A stretch of 64,000 bases of DNA, taken from contig NZ_JAUCMN010000002.1 in assembly GCF_030363035.1 (NCBI RefSeq), positions 124,001 to 188,000 on the forward strand, written 5' to 3'. Source of the DNA: Curtobacterium caseinilyticum (GTDB lineage: Bacteria > Actinomycetota > Actinomycetes > Actinomycetales > Microbacteriaceae). Below the pieces are notes generated by a model. That model did not search any database and was not told the origin of the DNA. It saw nothing but the letters and a program-made list of their open reading frames with translations. The position numbers were made by a program, and so were the translations under genes. Each line of letters opens with the position of its first letter. Within the stretch, counting starts at the first letter, position 1. This document shows positions 9,118-17,176 of the stretch, one piece after another.

Positions 9118-9240
9118 GGGGTCCGTTCTCGGTCGCGCGGGGCCGAAGCCGGGAACCCCCGCTCGGCAGTGGTCTTACGGTACCGGCAGCGCTGAGTCGT
9201 CCGGCGACCTACGCTCCCGTCACCGACTTACCACCAAATC

Positions 9241-9255
9241 TATAATTTCTATAAT
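9241..9255. promoter_or_regulatory. AT-rich element, possible promoter of the MmeI-like gene
   Basis: Two TATAAT hexamers in direct repeat (9241-9246, 9250-9255) form the only AT-rich patch in the 240-nt gap upstream of the restriction enzyme gene. Read on the minus strand it gives ATTATAGAAATTATAGA, a reasonable -10 region for that gene. No clear -35 is visible. Confidence 0.35.
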
Positions 9256-9357
9256 CGGGGCGGGACCTTCCGTCACCCATCGGCACTCCTTCTCGATGGG
9301 CACCGTGGGGAGAAGGTAGACCTACGGGTCGTCGACACCGAATTGGACGCGCGGCCG

Positions 9358-10185
9358 TCAGGACTGCCCTTCAGTACGGGCCGGGATGTCTTCTTCTGTG
9401 ACGAGAACAGCGTCGACACCGTACGCCCTGGCTCGCAGGATCATGCTTTGATCCATTGAAGCGATGACGGTGCGCTTCGTCATCATCGCCAGTTGTTGTG
9501 CGCGGTCGATGATGTCGCGGTCAGGTTCAGGCAGCGGAGGCCGGCGGTTGTCGTCCACCCATACTCGGAGGGTTGTGCCTGGGGCCTGGGTCTTGAACGG
9601 ACGCGGTGTCGGCGAGTCGGCCAGGAGTTGCCGGAGCCACTTCAGAGCGTAGATGGCTCTACCTCGCGTATCCGAACTGCGATTCAACTTGAGCTTGTCG
9701 AGTTCTTCCACGGCAACAATCGGGATGGCAAACGCGACGTTGCTCGTCGGATGCCGAAGCAGTGCATCCCAGTCGATTCCTGCGAGTCGGGGTCCAGCAT
9801 GCATGAGCAGGTTGGTGTCAAGGAGAACGGCAACGGCCTCGTGGCCCCAATACTTCAGCGCGTCCTCAATTTCGGCAGTTGCGTGAGCGATACGACCTCG
9901 AAGCTCATCGAGTTCCGAGTCGATGAGGACGGCGAGGCTAGCGCCTTGGACGGCGGGAGCAATCTCATGGAGCATCGCGTACCGAGGACCTCGCACAATC
10001 GAATCCACGGTTCTCTGGCTGAGAGCGCTCCCGGCGCGGAGAGCAGCTCGAGGGGACCAACTGCGCCAAGCATCCAGGCGCTCGACTGCTTGCGTGCCAT
10101 TCGACAGATTCGCCGCTTCGCGAGCAAGGTCTCTGAGAAGGGCACGCGCGGCCGCGAGTGGTACGCCAGGCCTGAGATCGATCAT
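9358..10185 (-). CDS. PIN-domain protein
   Basis: 275 aa. The C-terminal half (about 120-270) is a PIN nuclease fold. It begins VAVLLDTNLLMHAG (first Asp), continues IPIVAVEELDKLKLN (Glu of the second motif) and PEPDRDIIDRA (third acidic position), and ends TVIASMDQSMILRARAYGVDAV (final acidic cluster and strand). The N-terminal 120 residues are helical and unrecognised. PIN proteins are Mg-dependent RNases, in toxin-antitoxin pairs or in longer stand-alone forms. No small antitoxin gene is adjacent, and the length fits the PhoH-type or stand-alone PIN class better than VapC. It lies 240 nt upstream of, and parallel to, the MmeI-like gene. Defence or RNA processing are both possible. Confidence 0.7.
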   Translation of the reverse strand: MIDLRPGVPLAAARALLRDLAREAANLSNGTQAVERLDAWRSWSPRAALRAGSALSQRTVDSIVRGPRYAMLHEIAPAVQGASLAVLIDSELDELRGRIAHATAEIEDALKYWGHEAVAVLLDTNLLMHAGPRLAGIDWDALLRHPTSNVAFAIPIVAVEELDKLKLNRSSDTRGRAIYALKWLRQLLADSPTPRPFKTQAPGTTLRVWVDDNRRPPLPEPDRDIIDRAQQLAMMTKRTVIASMDQSMILRARAYGVDAVLVTEEDIPARTEGQS

Positions 10186-10499
10186 CGGCCCAATCTAAGC
10201 CGCGCCGGTTCCTCGGGACTCTGGCTACTCAGCAGACCCCTATCAGCTCGAACGACGTGTGCCGCCTGAACACGATGTTCGCGTGCGCGGGCGGCAGTCC
10301 GAAGCATCAAGCCCGCGGGTGAAGGTTGTGATCGCAAGACGCGACACCAGCGCAGATCATCGAGAGCAGAACGCCTTACTGAGTACGACGTCCACGCGCC
10401 GCATCCCCTCGGAGATTATTGTTGTAGGCAACAAGGATGCTGTGTCTCTGGGCCACAGCTTGTTGTGACTTGTTGTGGTGTTGCTGACAGACTGGCGTC
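10186..10499. other. Intergenic region with repeated TTGTTGTG motifs
   Basis: 314 nt between divergent genes. The right part holds the TTGTTG repeats described separately (10419-10477). The rest shows no gene. GAACACGATGTTC at 10268-10280 resembles a LexA box but has a 5-nt spacer. Confidence 0.5.
10419..10477. repeat. TTGTTG(T)G repeats upstream of the recombinase operon
   Basis: TTGTTG-TAGG-CAACAA forms an inverted repeat at 10419-10434. TTGTTGTG occurs at 10460-10467 and again at 10470-10477, a 10-bp period. The block ends 22 nt before the first ATG of the operon. It could be an autoregulatory operator or a recombinase-binding region. Confidence 0.5.
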
Positions 10500-11327
10500 A
10501 TGGAACAAGGTGGGTGGCCCTTCGAGGTTGCCCTCCACCACCGGATGCAGTGGCCCTGCGTAGATCCGTGGTGCGAGCGCTGTGAAGCCATCGGGTCGGA
10601 GTTCCAGGCGGTCGGGGTCGTAGTGCAATACATCCGCCATGCGGAGCAGCGTCTCAACGTTTCAGGCAGCAGGCACGAGACTGCAGCGCTTCGGGTCGCT
10701 CTCCGCCGAGAACTTGGTCTTACCGAAGATCAGTTCAACAACCTGCGCAAGGGCGAACGCTGGTTGCAGCCGTCGGACTACGCCCGGCTCCTCCGCCACA
10801 GCATCCTCGGGCTTCGACTACAGGCGGTGCTCTCGGGATCTGTGGTGCTACACAAAGCGGTCCAGGACGTGCGGCTTTCAATCCGCAGCCCCTTCACACA
10901 ACTGATGCAACAAGCAATCGTGGAGACCGTGAAAGCGCGAACGATGCACGACGTGCACGAGCAGGAGGAACGACTCGGTCATGTGGCCGAGACGATCCGC
11001 ACGCTCATGAGCGTTGCGGCGGAGTTGCAGCGCGCTGTCACCGAGCAAGGCGGCGACCCGGGGCCCGAGTCCTGGGAAGCAGAACGGCTGCGCTTGGATC
11101 GAGGCTCACTCGGAGCCACCTCGCTCGCACGCATGCCACTGCGGCAACGCGTTCTGCGGTTGGTCACCGCAGAAGGCACCGCAACCGGAGCAATCCGGAC
11201 AACGCTGCACGCGCGAGGAATCGAATGCACCGCCACCCAGATCGCGCAAGCGATCAGCGGACTACGTCGCTCGGGTCTGATCGAACGAACCGACGTCCGC
11301 GGCGTTTGGCGGCGCACCAGCCCCTGA
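10500..11327 (+). CDS. Unrecognised protein with C-terminal winged helix
   Basis: 275 aa, no family recognised. Near the N-terminus is CVDPWCERC (C-x5-C-x2-C), possibly a small metal site. Residues about 60-115 are helix-rich and contain a helix-turn-helix-like LGLTEDQFNNLRKGERWL. A polar, heptad-like helix runs through the middle (about 135-190). The last 60 residues (LRQRVLRLVTAEGTATGAI to SGLRRSGLIERTDVRGVWRR) look like a winged helix-turn-helix. It is probably a DNA-binding accessory or regulator of the following recombinase genes: same strand, 309 nt upstream of the next gene, and just after the TTGTTG repeats. Confidence 0.55.
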   Translation: MEQGGWPFEVALHHRMQWPCVDPWCERCEAIGSEFQAVGVVVQYIRHAEQRLNVSGSRHETAALRVALRRELGLTEDQFNNLRKGERWLQPSDYARLLRHSILGLRLQAVLSGSVVLHKAVQDVRLSIRSPFTQLMQQAIVETVKARTMHDVHEQEERLGHVAETIRTLMSVAAELQRAVTEQGGDPGPESWEAERLRLDRGSLGATSLARMPLRQRVLRLVTAEGTATGAIRTTLHARGIECTATQIAQAISGLRRSGLIERTDVRGVWRRTSP

Positions 11328-11636
11328 AAGGAAGACGCTTCATCTCATGAATCACCGTCGTTACGACGGCGGAACCAGAAAAGCCACCAACCGCCCCCTG
11401 GTCGGGAGAGTGACTGATGGCCTTCGAGGAACTGTGGTAAGTCACCTCGATGCTAATGGCGTGCGCCCCTGCACGCAAGAGCTGGTTCCACCGCATCCGC
11501 ATCTGAGTACCAGCACGTCACCTCCCGGTCCGCTGGCCCCGCCCTGCAATGTGCCTCACCGCACCCGACGCGCACCCCTTCGAGTGCAGCGCCGCCCAGC
11601 GGCGCCACGGCCTGCCCGTCGGACGCGGAGGACCTC
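11328..11636. other. Gap inside the recombinase operon, no convincing gene
   Basis: 309 nt. An open frame at 11347-11643 has poor third-position GC and no plausible protein. A second frame (from ATG 11417) shows coding-like composition but is cut by stops after 7 codons and again later. It could be a leader, a cis-acting recombination site or a decayed gene. Confidence 0.4.
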
Positions 11637-12578
11637 ATGGTGAGCCGCGCTTGGGTGGGCGGAGCTTGGGTCTACTCTGCCGCCGAGGTCATCGATCGGT
11701 ACCGCTCTGTGCACGCCCATGAACCGACATGGAAGCAGCAGAACGCGTTCGTCCGGCCGCTCGTCGCCGCACTAGGACTGCAGACTCCCACGGCTGCGTA
11801 CAAGGCCATGGTCGCCGCTTGTGATTACGTGCGTTGGCTGAGTGCCCAGGACGTTCCGCTCGAGGCCGAAGCGGTGTTCACACCGGAAAACGTCGAGTGG
11901 TACTGCGCCACACAACTGCAGCGTCTCGGGGAGCACTCTCGCTCCACGAAACGCGGCGCCCTGCGGCAGATTGGGCGCGCCAGCACACGGCGCGCCGCCT
12001 GGTCGCCCCCGGACACGCGCTTTAGAAAGCCCCCGGCCGCGGAGCCGTACTGCACCGACGAGCGACGCGGGCTTCGTTGCCTCGTTCCCGTGCAGCCCAC
12101 TGAAGCGCGGCGTCGCTTCTTCGCTGGCGTTCTCGGACTTGGATTCGGATTCGGGTTGCGTGGCGTCGAGATGCGCTACGTGCATGCCACTGACCTGTTC
12201 GAGCACCGCGGGGCGCTCCACCTTCGGGTTCGAGGGGAGTATCCCCGGACCGTGCCTGCGCGCGCTGAGTTGACGCAGTCGATACTGCAGCTCGCCCTGG
12301 ATTATCCCGAGGGGCCGCTGCTCGGGCCCTACCGGGATGAGCAGAAAGCGCCGATGTCGCGGATGAAAGCGAGGCTGATCATCCCCGACAACGCCCCTGC
12401 GCTGTCGCTGCGGCGGCTCCGCATGTCGTGGATGGTCGACGTGCTCAACGACGGCGTTCCCCTCGGCGACTTCGCCCCAGCCGCAGGCGTCACCGACCTG
12501 CGCCTTGGGTCTCTACTTCCGCACCTACACCGAGAGGACACCGCGGCTGTCATCGCGCAGCTGACGGGTACCAACTGA
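11637..12578 (+). CDS. Tyrosine-recombinase-like protein 1 (degenerate active site)
   Basis: 313 aa. It is related along its length to the protein at 14532: both have the N-terminal block TPTAAYKAMVAACDYVRWLSAQD / TPKTAYKLL..GFTTWALGQD and the same C-terminal pattern. The fold looks like a phage integrase with a SAM-like core-binding half (about 30-125) and a catalytic half. The box I arginine is R175 in GFGLRGVEM. Box II has R262 in RRLRMSW with W265 in the H/W position, but the first box II His is replaced. At the expected nucleophile position the second protein reads LPYL, while this one reads LPHL, so the tyrosine may be missing. Its stop overlaps the next ATG (ATGA). Confidence 0.6.
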   Translation: MVSRAWVGGAWVYSAAEVIDRYRSVHAHEPTWKQQNAFVRPLVAALGLQTPTAAYKAMVAACDYVRWLSAQDVPLEAEAVFTPENVEWYCATQLQRLGEHSRSTKRGALRQIGRASTRRAAWSPPDTRFRKPPAAEPYCTDERRGLRCLVPVQPTEARRRFFAGVLGLGFGFGLRGVEMRYVHATDLFEHRGALHLRVRGEYPRTVPARAELTQSILQLALDYPEGPLLGPYRDEQKAPMSRMKARLIIPDNAPALSLRRLRMSWMVDVLNDGVPLGDFAPAAGVTDLRLGSLLPHLHREDTAAVIAQLTGTN

Positions 12579-14308
12579 TGATCGACTCCACGCTCCCAGA
12601 GGGCTTCCGACGGATGCCCGGACATCTTCCCCAAGGCGTCATCCCCACTAACGCGGAAGCGATCCGCATCGCTGTCGAGGTACTCGAATGGTCTGGAATG
12701 CGACCAGTCCTCGACCGACTACAGCACTCTCGCCCCGGACTGACCGCCACGGTGCCGATGGCCACAGTTCTGCAGCTCGGGATCGCGTTCAAGGTGCAGG
12801 ACCCCAAGCGGGACTTCCTGCTCTCCGACCTCACCCGGTGGGCGGCAACCTTGAATCGCGCGCAACGACGCCGCATCGGCTTGTCCAACCGATTCACGTA
12901 CAACCGCTTGCAGGTGCCGTGGCGGCAACTGTGCGCAGCACTCGATCCGGAAGACAGCATCTTCCGCCTCGACGACGACGGAGCACTCCTCACGCCGCGG
13001 CTGGGCTGGCTACCGAGCCTCGACGTCTTCGCCAATGCCCTTGTCGGCGCCTCGTGTCGCTTGCCCGGCTGGCGAGAAATCCTCCCACCCACTCCGGTAC
13101 AGGCGATGGACTCCACCGACGTCGAGACCAGCGCGAAATCTCGGGCATGGACTGCCACCCCGGACGGCCCTGACCCAGTCGCCCCCAACGACGCCGCGCC
13201 CAGCAGTGAGTGGACCCACGACGCAGCGATCTGGCCGAAAACCGGAGCCGACGGCCGAGCGATTGTCAGCGCCGACCTGGAGGCCCGCATCGGATGGCGG
13301 ACCAAGACCATGGAACGCGGAGCAAACTCCTTCAACGGCCGAGACGGGCACCTCATCGTCGACGCCGGCGAACCCGGAAGCCGCTTCTGGGTTCCACTGA
13401 TCCGCGGTGTCCTGCTGCGCGCAGCCGGCAGCTACAAAGCTGCGGCCGGCATCGCACTGCTGGACTCACTTCTGGGCGGCATCACCTTCAACACCCTCGT
13501 CGTCGACCGCGGATACAGCTACGCCGTCCCCGAAGCATGGGCCCAGCAGATCCGCACGCGCGGCCTGCGCATCGTGCATGACCTGCACACCGCACAACGC
13601 CGACCACACCCAGCAGACACGCTGCTCGGCGCATTCTGGCTGGACGGATCACTGTTCCCCGCTTCGCTGCCGCAGCGGATGCGAAAGCTCCCCGGCTTCA
13701 AAGCGCGCACCTCCGCCGAAAAGCGCGACAAACTCCACGCCGCATACGACGAACGCGCCACCTGGGCCTTCGTTCCCAACCGCCGTTACCCCGACGGCAG
13801 CGTCCAACTGAAGGGTCCCGCACGAGCCCTCCACGTCCGCTGCGTCAACTACCCGCCCTCGACTCGATTGGGCAGCGAAATCCCACGCACAGCCTGCGAA
13901 CCCGGGGCGCCGTGCGTCTGCGCCAAGACAGTCGTCATCTCAGCCACCGAAGCGGAGTGGGAGCGACAGACGTTCGTTTACGGCACCACCAAGTGGGCCG
14001 CCCACTACGGACTCCGGAACCTCGTCGAGAGTCAAAACGCTCAGCTCAAGTATTGGCGAGGGTCCATGCGCCGCAACAGCACGGCGATGTTCGGAACCAC
14101 GGCGAACACGCTCGTGTTCGCGTTGAACAGCATCGCGGTGAACATCAGCATGCTCCGCGACGCCTACGGCGACATCGACCCCACCAGCACCACCTCCACG
14201 TCGCACACCGCTCCGCGTCGCCGCCGCACTCCCGCCGTCGTCGCACGCCACCTCCGCAGCACGCCACGACGCCAGCGCACCACCACGAGAACGGACACTC
14301 CCGCATGA
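12578..14308 (+). CDS. DDE-transposase-like protein
   Basis: 576 aa. The start ATG at 12578 overlaps the previous stop by 1 nt (ATGA). An RNase-H-like DDE core can be read: D178 in VQAMDSTDVE, D310 in NTLVVDRGYSYA, and E484 in YGLRNLVESQNAQLK, which matches the Y-R-E helix of IS4/IS1182-type transposases. Between D2 and E is a cysteine patch, TACEPGAPCVCAK (440-450), perhaps a zinc knuckle. The last 60 residues are Ser/Thr/Arg-rich and probably disordered. The length and the position between two recombinase-like genes are unusual for a simple insertion sequence. The next gene overlaps by 4 nt. Confidence 0.65.
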   Translation: MIDSTLPEGFRRMPGHLPQGVIPTNAEAIRIAVEVLEWSGMRPVLDRLQHSRPGLTATVPMATVLQLGIAFKVQDPKRDFLLSDLTRWAATLNRAQRRRIGLSNRFTYNRLQVPWRQLCAALDPEDSIFRLDDDGALLTPRLGWLPSLDVFANALVGASCRLPGWREILPPTPVQAMDSTDVETSAKSRAWTATPDGPDPVAPNDAAPSSEWTHDAAIWPKTGADGRAIVSADLEARIGWRTKTMERGANSFNGRDGHLIVDAGEPGSRFWVPLIRGVLLRAAGSYKAAAGIALLDSLLGGITFNTLVVDRGYSYAVPEAWAQQIRTRGLRIVHDLHTAQRRPHPADTLLGAFWLDGSLFPASLPQRMRKLPGFKARTSAEKRDKLHAAYDERATWAFVPNRRYPDGSVQLKGPARALHVRCVNYPPSTRLGSEIPRTACEPGAPCVCAKTVVISATEAEWERQTFVYGTTKWAAHYGLRNLVESQNAQLKYWRGSMRRNSTAMFGTTANTLVFALNSIAVNISMLRDAYGDIDPTSTTSTSHTAPRRRRTPAVVARHLRSTPRRQRTTTRTDTPA

Positions 14309-14535
14309 CCGCACCAAGCCACCTGCAGCGCGCTGCTCGCATCCTGCAACGCAGCACCGGCAGCACCACCACCAAGTACACGGCCGCGCTCCGCGAAGCA
14401 ACCGAACGAGAGGCAGCCGACCCAGGGTGGGCTCGCCGCACGGTCGTCGCACACGCCGCCGCGCGGGACAGTGCGCGGGCACTCGGCGATGACCCCGGCC
14501 GCTTCGGTTCGACACCGCCCGGACCAATCGCATGA
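14305..14535 (+). CDS. Small unrecognised protein of the recombinase operon
   Basis: 76 aa, starting MTAPSHLQRAARILQR and ending in a Pro/Gly-rich tail. It is bounded by ATGA overlaps on both sides (start 14305 inside the DDE gene stop, stop 14535 over the next start), which is the main evidence that it is real. It is basic and mostly helical (TKYTAALREATEREAADP, RRTVVAHAAARDSARAL). It may be an accessory DNA-binding or bridging subunit for the flanking recombinase-like proteins. No family recognised. Confidence 0.6.
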   Translation: MTAPSHLQRAARILQRSTGSTTTKYTAALREATEREAADPGWARRTVVAHAAARDSARALGDDPGRFGSTPPGPIA

Positions 14536-15542
14536 GCGAACACACGTCACCGCGAAATGCGGCACCGACAACCGCCGAGGAGCCGGAAGAAGCGTCGCCA
14601 GTCTACCGGGGCCCGCACTCGGCGACCGTTCTCGCAACCATCGATGGGTTCCCGCGTGTTCAGCAAGCTGTGCTCTGGGAGGCGCAGCACATCGAGTTCG
14701 TCCGCAACGCTGTCCGCGCAGTCGACCCCAAGACCCCGAAAACCGCCTACAAGCTCCTCACTGCCCTTGCCGGCTTCACCACCTGGGCGCTGGGGCAGGA
14801 CCTTCCCCTCGCACCCGATCGCGTCCTCACCCCAGACCGCGTCGACGAGTACCTCTCAACCGGACGCCGACGTGACCTTGCACCAGGCACCCGCGCGACG
14901 CTGCGCACGCAGTTACGTCGCGTCGCGCGGGCTACCACCCGCACGGCCCCCTGGCCCGCCGAGACCGATCACGCTTACCTGCGTCCAAACCGCTTCCTTC
15001 CGCCATATTCCCCGGCGCAAATTGAGCACTACTGGGACGCTGCATTGCTGCAACCGACCGTACGGCTGCGGCAATACATGATGTGTCTTCTGATCTTCGC
15101 GCACGGGGCGGGGCTCCGCAGCATCGAGATTCGGGCACTCACCGCTGCGGACATCACCCCAGGCGCTTCGGAAGAGGTCGGATGGCTGGTTCATGCCCGC
15201 CCACGGGGGACTGATCGGGGGAGGACCGTCCCGATCCTCCGCCGCTACGACCGAGCCGTAGCTCAGCTACGGATCGACCGACCGGCGGGAGCTCTCGCAG
15301 GACGATACAACGACGACCCAGACGATCCGCTGGCAAAAATCCGGGGGCAACTGCGACTCCCGACTTCCTTGCCGCCGCTGGATCCTCGGCGACTTCGGAA
15401 CACCTGGTTGTGCGAGCATCTCGACAGAGGTGTGGCGCTCCTCCCGCTCCTTCAAGCAGCGGGAGTGAGAAGCTTGCGTGTCAGCGAGATGCTGCCCTAC
15501 CTGCGGGAGGTCAACGCAACCGCCCGCCTTGCTGGCAACTAG
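14532..15542 (+). CDS. Tyrosine-recombinase-like protein 2
   Basis: 336 aa, a paralogue of the protein at 11637. It has an acidic, flexible 25-residue N-terminus, a core-binding half (about 50-140), then the catalytic half with box I R196 in GAGLRSIEIRALTAADI. Box II is LDPRRLRNTW with R289 and W292, and Y323 in LPYL lies where the nucleophile is expected. The usual His of HxxR is Asp here. It is therefore closer to an active recombinase than protein 1, but still divergent. It is the last gene of the ATGA-linked operon and ends 31 nt before the convergent metallophosphoesterase gene. Confidence 0.65.
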   Translation: MSEHTSPRNAAPTTAEEPEEASPVYRGPHSATVLATIDGFPRVQQAVLWEAQHIEFVRNAVRAVDPKTPKTAYKLLTALAGFTTWALGQDLPLAPDRVLTPDRVDEYLSTGRRRDLAPGTRATLRTQLRRVARATTRTAPWPAETDHAYLRPNRFLPPYSPAQIEHYWDAALLQPTVRLRQYMMCLLIFAHGAGLRSIEIRALTAADITPGASEEVGWLVHARPRGTDRGRTVPILRRYDRAVAQLRIDRPAGALAGRYNDDPDDPLAKIRGQLRLPTSLPPLDPRRLRNTWLCEHLDRGVALLPLLQAAGVRSLRVSEMLPYLREVNATARLAGN

Positions 15543-15573
15543 CTACTGCGACTGAGACCGTCGGTCTAGTCGG

Positions 15574-16455
15574 TCACGATGAGCCCAGGTCGGTAGTTGG
15601 GGACTCAGGCGCTGCGAGCCATCGAACGTTCAGGTCCGAAAGCCTGAGCGCTATGAGATTGCCCGCCTGCTGATTCTGGTTCAACGAGTACACCGAGCGG
15701 CCATCACCGTGGTGCCCCTCGGCCTGTAGGTGATGGTGTCCGTGGAATAGCAGTTGTGGGCGGACACCCTCCCACAGCTCGGTGATGCGCTGACGTCCCT
15801 GGCCCGTGTACACGTCATCCTCGACGTTTCGGAGTGGGCGGCGCGCAAGCAGCGCGTCAACGCGTTTCGTACCCCCGACCGGTGCTTCATGGGTCAGAAC
15901 AATGTCGGCGCTGCCACCGAGGACGCTTGCCGCCACCTCGGCGGCGGTCGGCATCTCACGGGGCCACCAGGCGCGCCCCTCCGCCTCGGGCGGTCGCCGA
16001 ATCGAACCGGCGCCGCCAAAGGAGAGCACGCTGCGCCCTCCGACGCGGAACCGAAAGCCGCGCGGCAGGGCCCACACTTGTTCAGCCAGCTGGGTGGGCG
16101 TGCCCGCGGCGAAGTCAGAACGGGAGTCCAAGCGTCCCCAACTGTCGTGATTGCCCGGGGTGATCAAGATGCGGAAACCCCGTACCGCAGCGAGTTCGGC
16201 GGCTTTTCGGAGAAACCGCTTGGCGCCTCGCGAACCGGAACCAATGGAAAAGTCACCGAGATGGAGCATCGTCGTCGGTCGAGCAGCATGCGGCGGGAAG
16301 TGCGCGTCAAGTACCGCCGGGATCACGCTCGTTATGTGTATGAGGTCGGAATGCCAGTCACCCGCGACCAGGATCAGTTCCTCGGTACTGTCCGCGTCAA
16401 ATGCATGCGCTGGGCGGTAGATTGGCGCCGAGTCGAATGATCGCCCGTCCGGCAT
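15574..16455 (-). CDS. Calcineurin-like metallophosphoesterase
   Basis: 293 aa. The metal-binding motifs are complete: GDWHSD (D33, H35), LHLGDF (D68), TPGNHDSW (N102, H103, D104), LTHEAP and FHGHHH. The family is di-metal phosphoesterases acting on nucleotides, proteins or nucleic acids; the substrate is not evident. The start ATG at 16455 is fixed by an excellent Shine-Dalgarno, AGGAGGAGGT (16461-16470), 5 nt upstream. It is convergent with the recombinase operon and lies in the island, so a defence or DNA-metabolism role is possible but not shown. Confidence 0.85.
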   Translation of the reverse strand: MPDGRSFDSAPIYRPAHAFDADSTEELILVAGDWHSDLIHITSVIPAVLDAHFPPHAARPTTMLHLGDFSIGSGSRGAKRFLRKAAELAAVRGFRILITPGNHDSWGRLDSRSDFAAGTPTQLAEQVWALPRGFRFRVGGRSVLSFGGAGSIRRPPEAEGRAWWPREMPTAAEVAASVLGGSADIVLTHEAPVGGTKRVDALLARRPLRNVEDDVYTGQGRQRITELWEGVRPQLLFHGHHHLQAEGHHGDGRSVYSLNQNQQAGNLIALRLSDLNVRWLAAPESPTTDLGSS

Positions 16456-16780
16456 GATGCACCTCCTCCTAAAAGCCATCAAAGCACATCGCTGGTCTGC
16501 AAGACAGCCCGCTCCGTTAGAGCTCGTGGAACGCGAGTAACGTACGCGGATAGGCCGCCGGAGAACGCGCGTATACAATACGCAAGTGCGACCCAAGTAC
16601 GCACACAGCGTAGGCTAGCTATCATCTCTCACGGGCGAATGCACATTGCCTGCTAGTCAAATCTCCGCGGATGGCGGCGATGCCCATGCTCTCGTCGGCG
16701 CACCCCACGGGAGAGCGTTGATCTCCTCAACAGCTCATGATGGCGGCCGATGGGAGGCCCCCGCGCCCCAGGATGATTCG
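16456..16780. other. Gene-poor stretch upstream of the metallophosphoesterase
   Basis: 325 nt with no convincing gene. It holds the phosphoesterase Shine-Dalgarno and, around 16570-16585, an AT-containing inverted repeat GCGTA-TACAA-TACGC that may be part of a promoter. Confidence 0.4.
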
Positions 16781-17140
16781 TCACATCGCCGTTGCGTCGA
16801 CCGTCATCGAGATCGGCGCCAGGAAGTAGGGGAGCGACATCGGAAGCGGCAGATCGAACGTCGCCGACGCATCCGATAGAGCCGGAGGCAACCACTCGTC
16901 GTAGACCGCCGGGTACATGGTGGCGTTCGAGAAAGGATCCAGTACCTCTGCTCGTACCACGATCCTCAGCCCACGTTCCGCGACCGCAGCCGGAAGCGCA
17001 TCGAGCACGACACGGAACGCACCGCCGCCCGGCTTCAACCCAGAAACCACCTCCACTCCGCTGACCACGAGATCATCGTGGGCTGCGACATCGACAGGGA
17101 AGGGCACCTGAGAGGCAGCAACGAAGCCAGTGAGCATCAT
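16781..17140 (-). CDS. Hypothetical protein
   Basis: 119 aa, beginning MMLTGFVAASQVPFPVDVAAHDD (a second ATG follows at once). It has alternating beta-strand-like segments (DDLVVSGVEVVSGLKPGGGAFRVVL, RGLRIVVRAEVL) and ends TFDLPLPMSLPYFLAPISMTVDATAM. No family, signal peptide or catalytic motif recognised. It is a single gene with composition similar to the island genes around it. Support is only its clean open frame and codon use. Confidence 0.4.
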   Translation of the reverse strand: MMLTGFVAASQVPFPVDVAAHDDLVVSGVEVVSGLKPGGGAFRVVLDALPAAVAERGLRIVVRAEVLDPFSNATMYPAVYDEWLPPALSDASATFDLPLPMSLPYFLAPISMTVDATAM

Positions 17141-17176
17141 GCTTGGACACTAAGGGTCCGCCCCGCGCATCGCTAG

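Larger units (their letters stand above)
10419..15542 (+). mobile_element. Putative multi-recombinase mobile element (two TR-like proteins plus a DDE protein)
   Basis: Five plus-strand genes follow one upstream repeat block: an unrecognised protein with a C-terminal winged helix, a tyrosine-recombinase-like protein, a DDE-transposase-like protein, a 76-aa protein, and a second tyrosine-recombinase-like protein related to the first. The last four are joined by ATGA overlaps. I could not find terminal inverted repeats or a target duplication by eye, so the boundaries are those of the gene block, not of a proven element. Confidence 0.45.

Noticed and set aside
10268..10280. LexA-like box GAACACGATGTTC
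   Set aside because: Actinobacterial LexA sites have a 4-nt spacer (GAAC-N4-GTTC); here it is 5 nt, and no SOS gene follows directly.
11347..11643. 98-aa open frame in the recombinase operon gap
   Set aside because: Poor third-position GC and a Pro/Arg-rich translation unlike any protein.
16653..16895. 80-aa minus-strand open frame
   Set aside because: Overlaps the better-supported 119-aa frame at 16781-17140 and has no recognisable feature.
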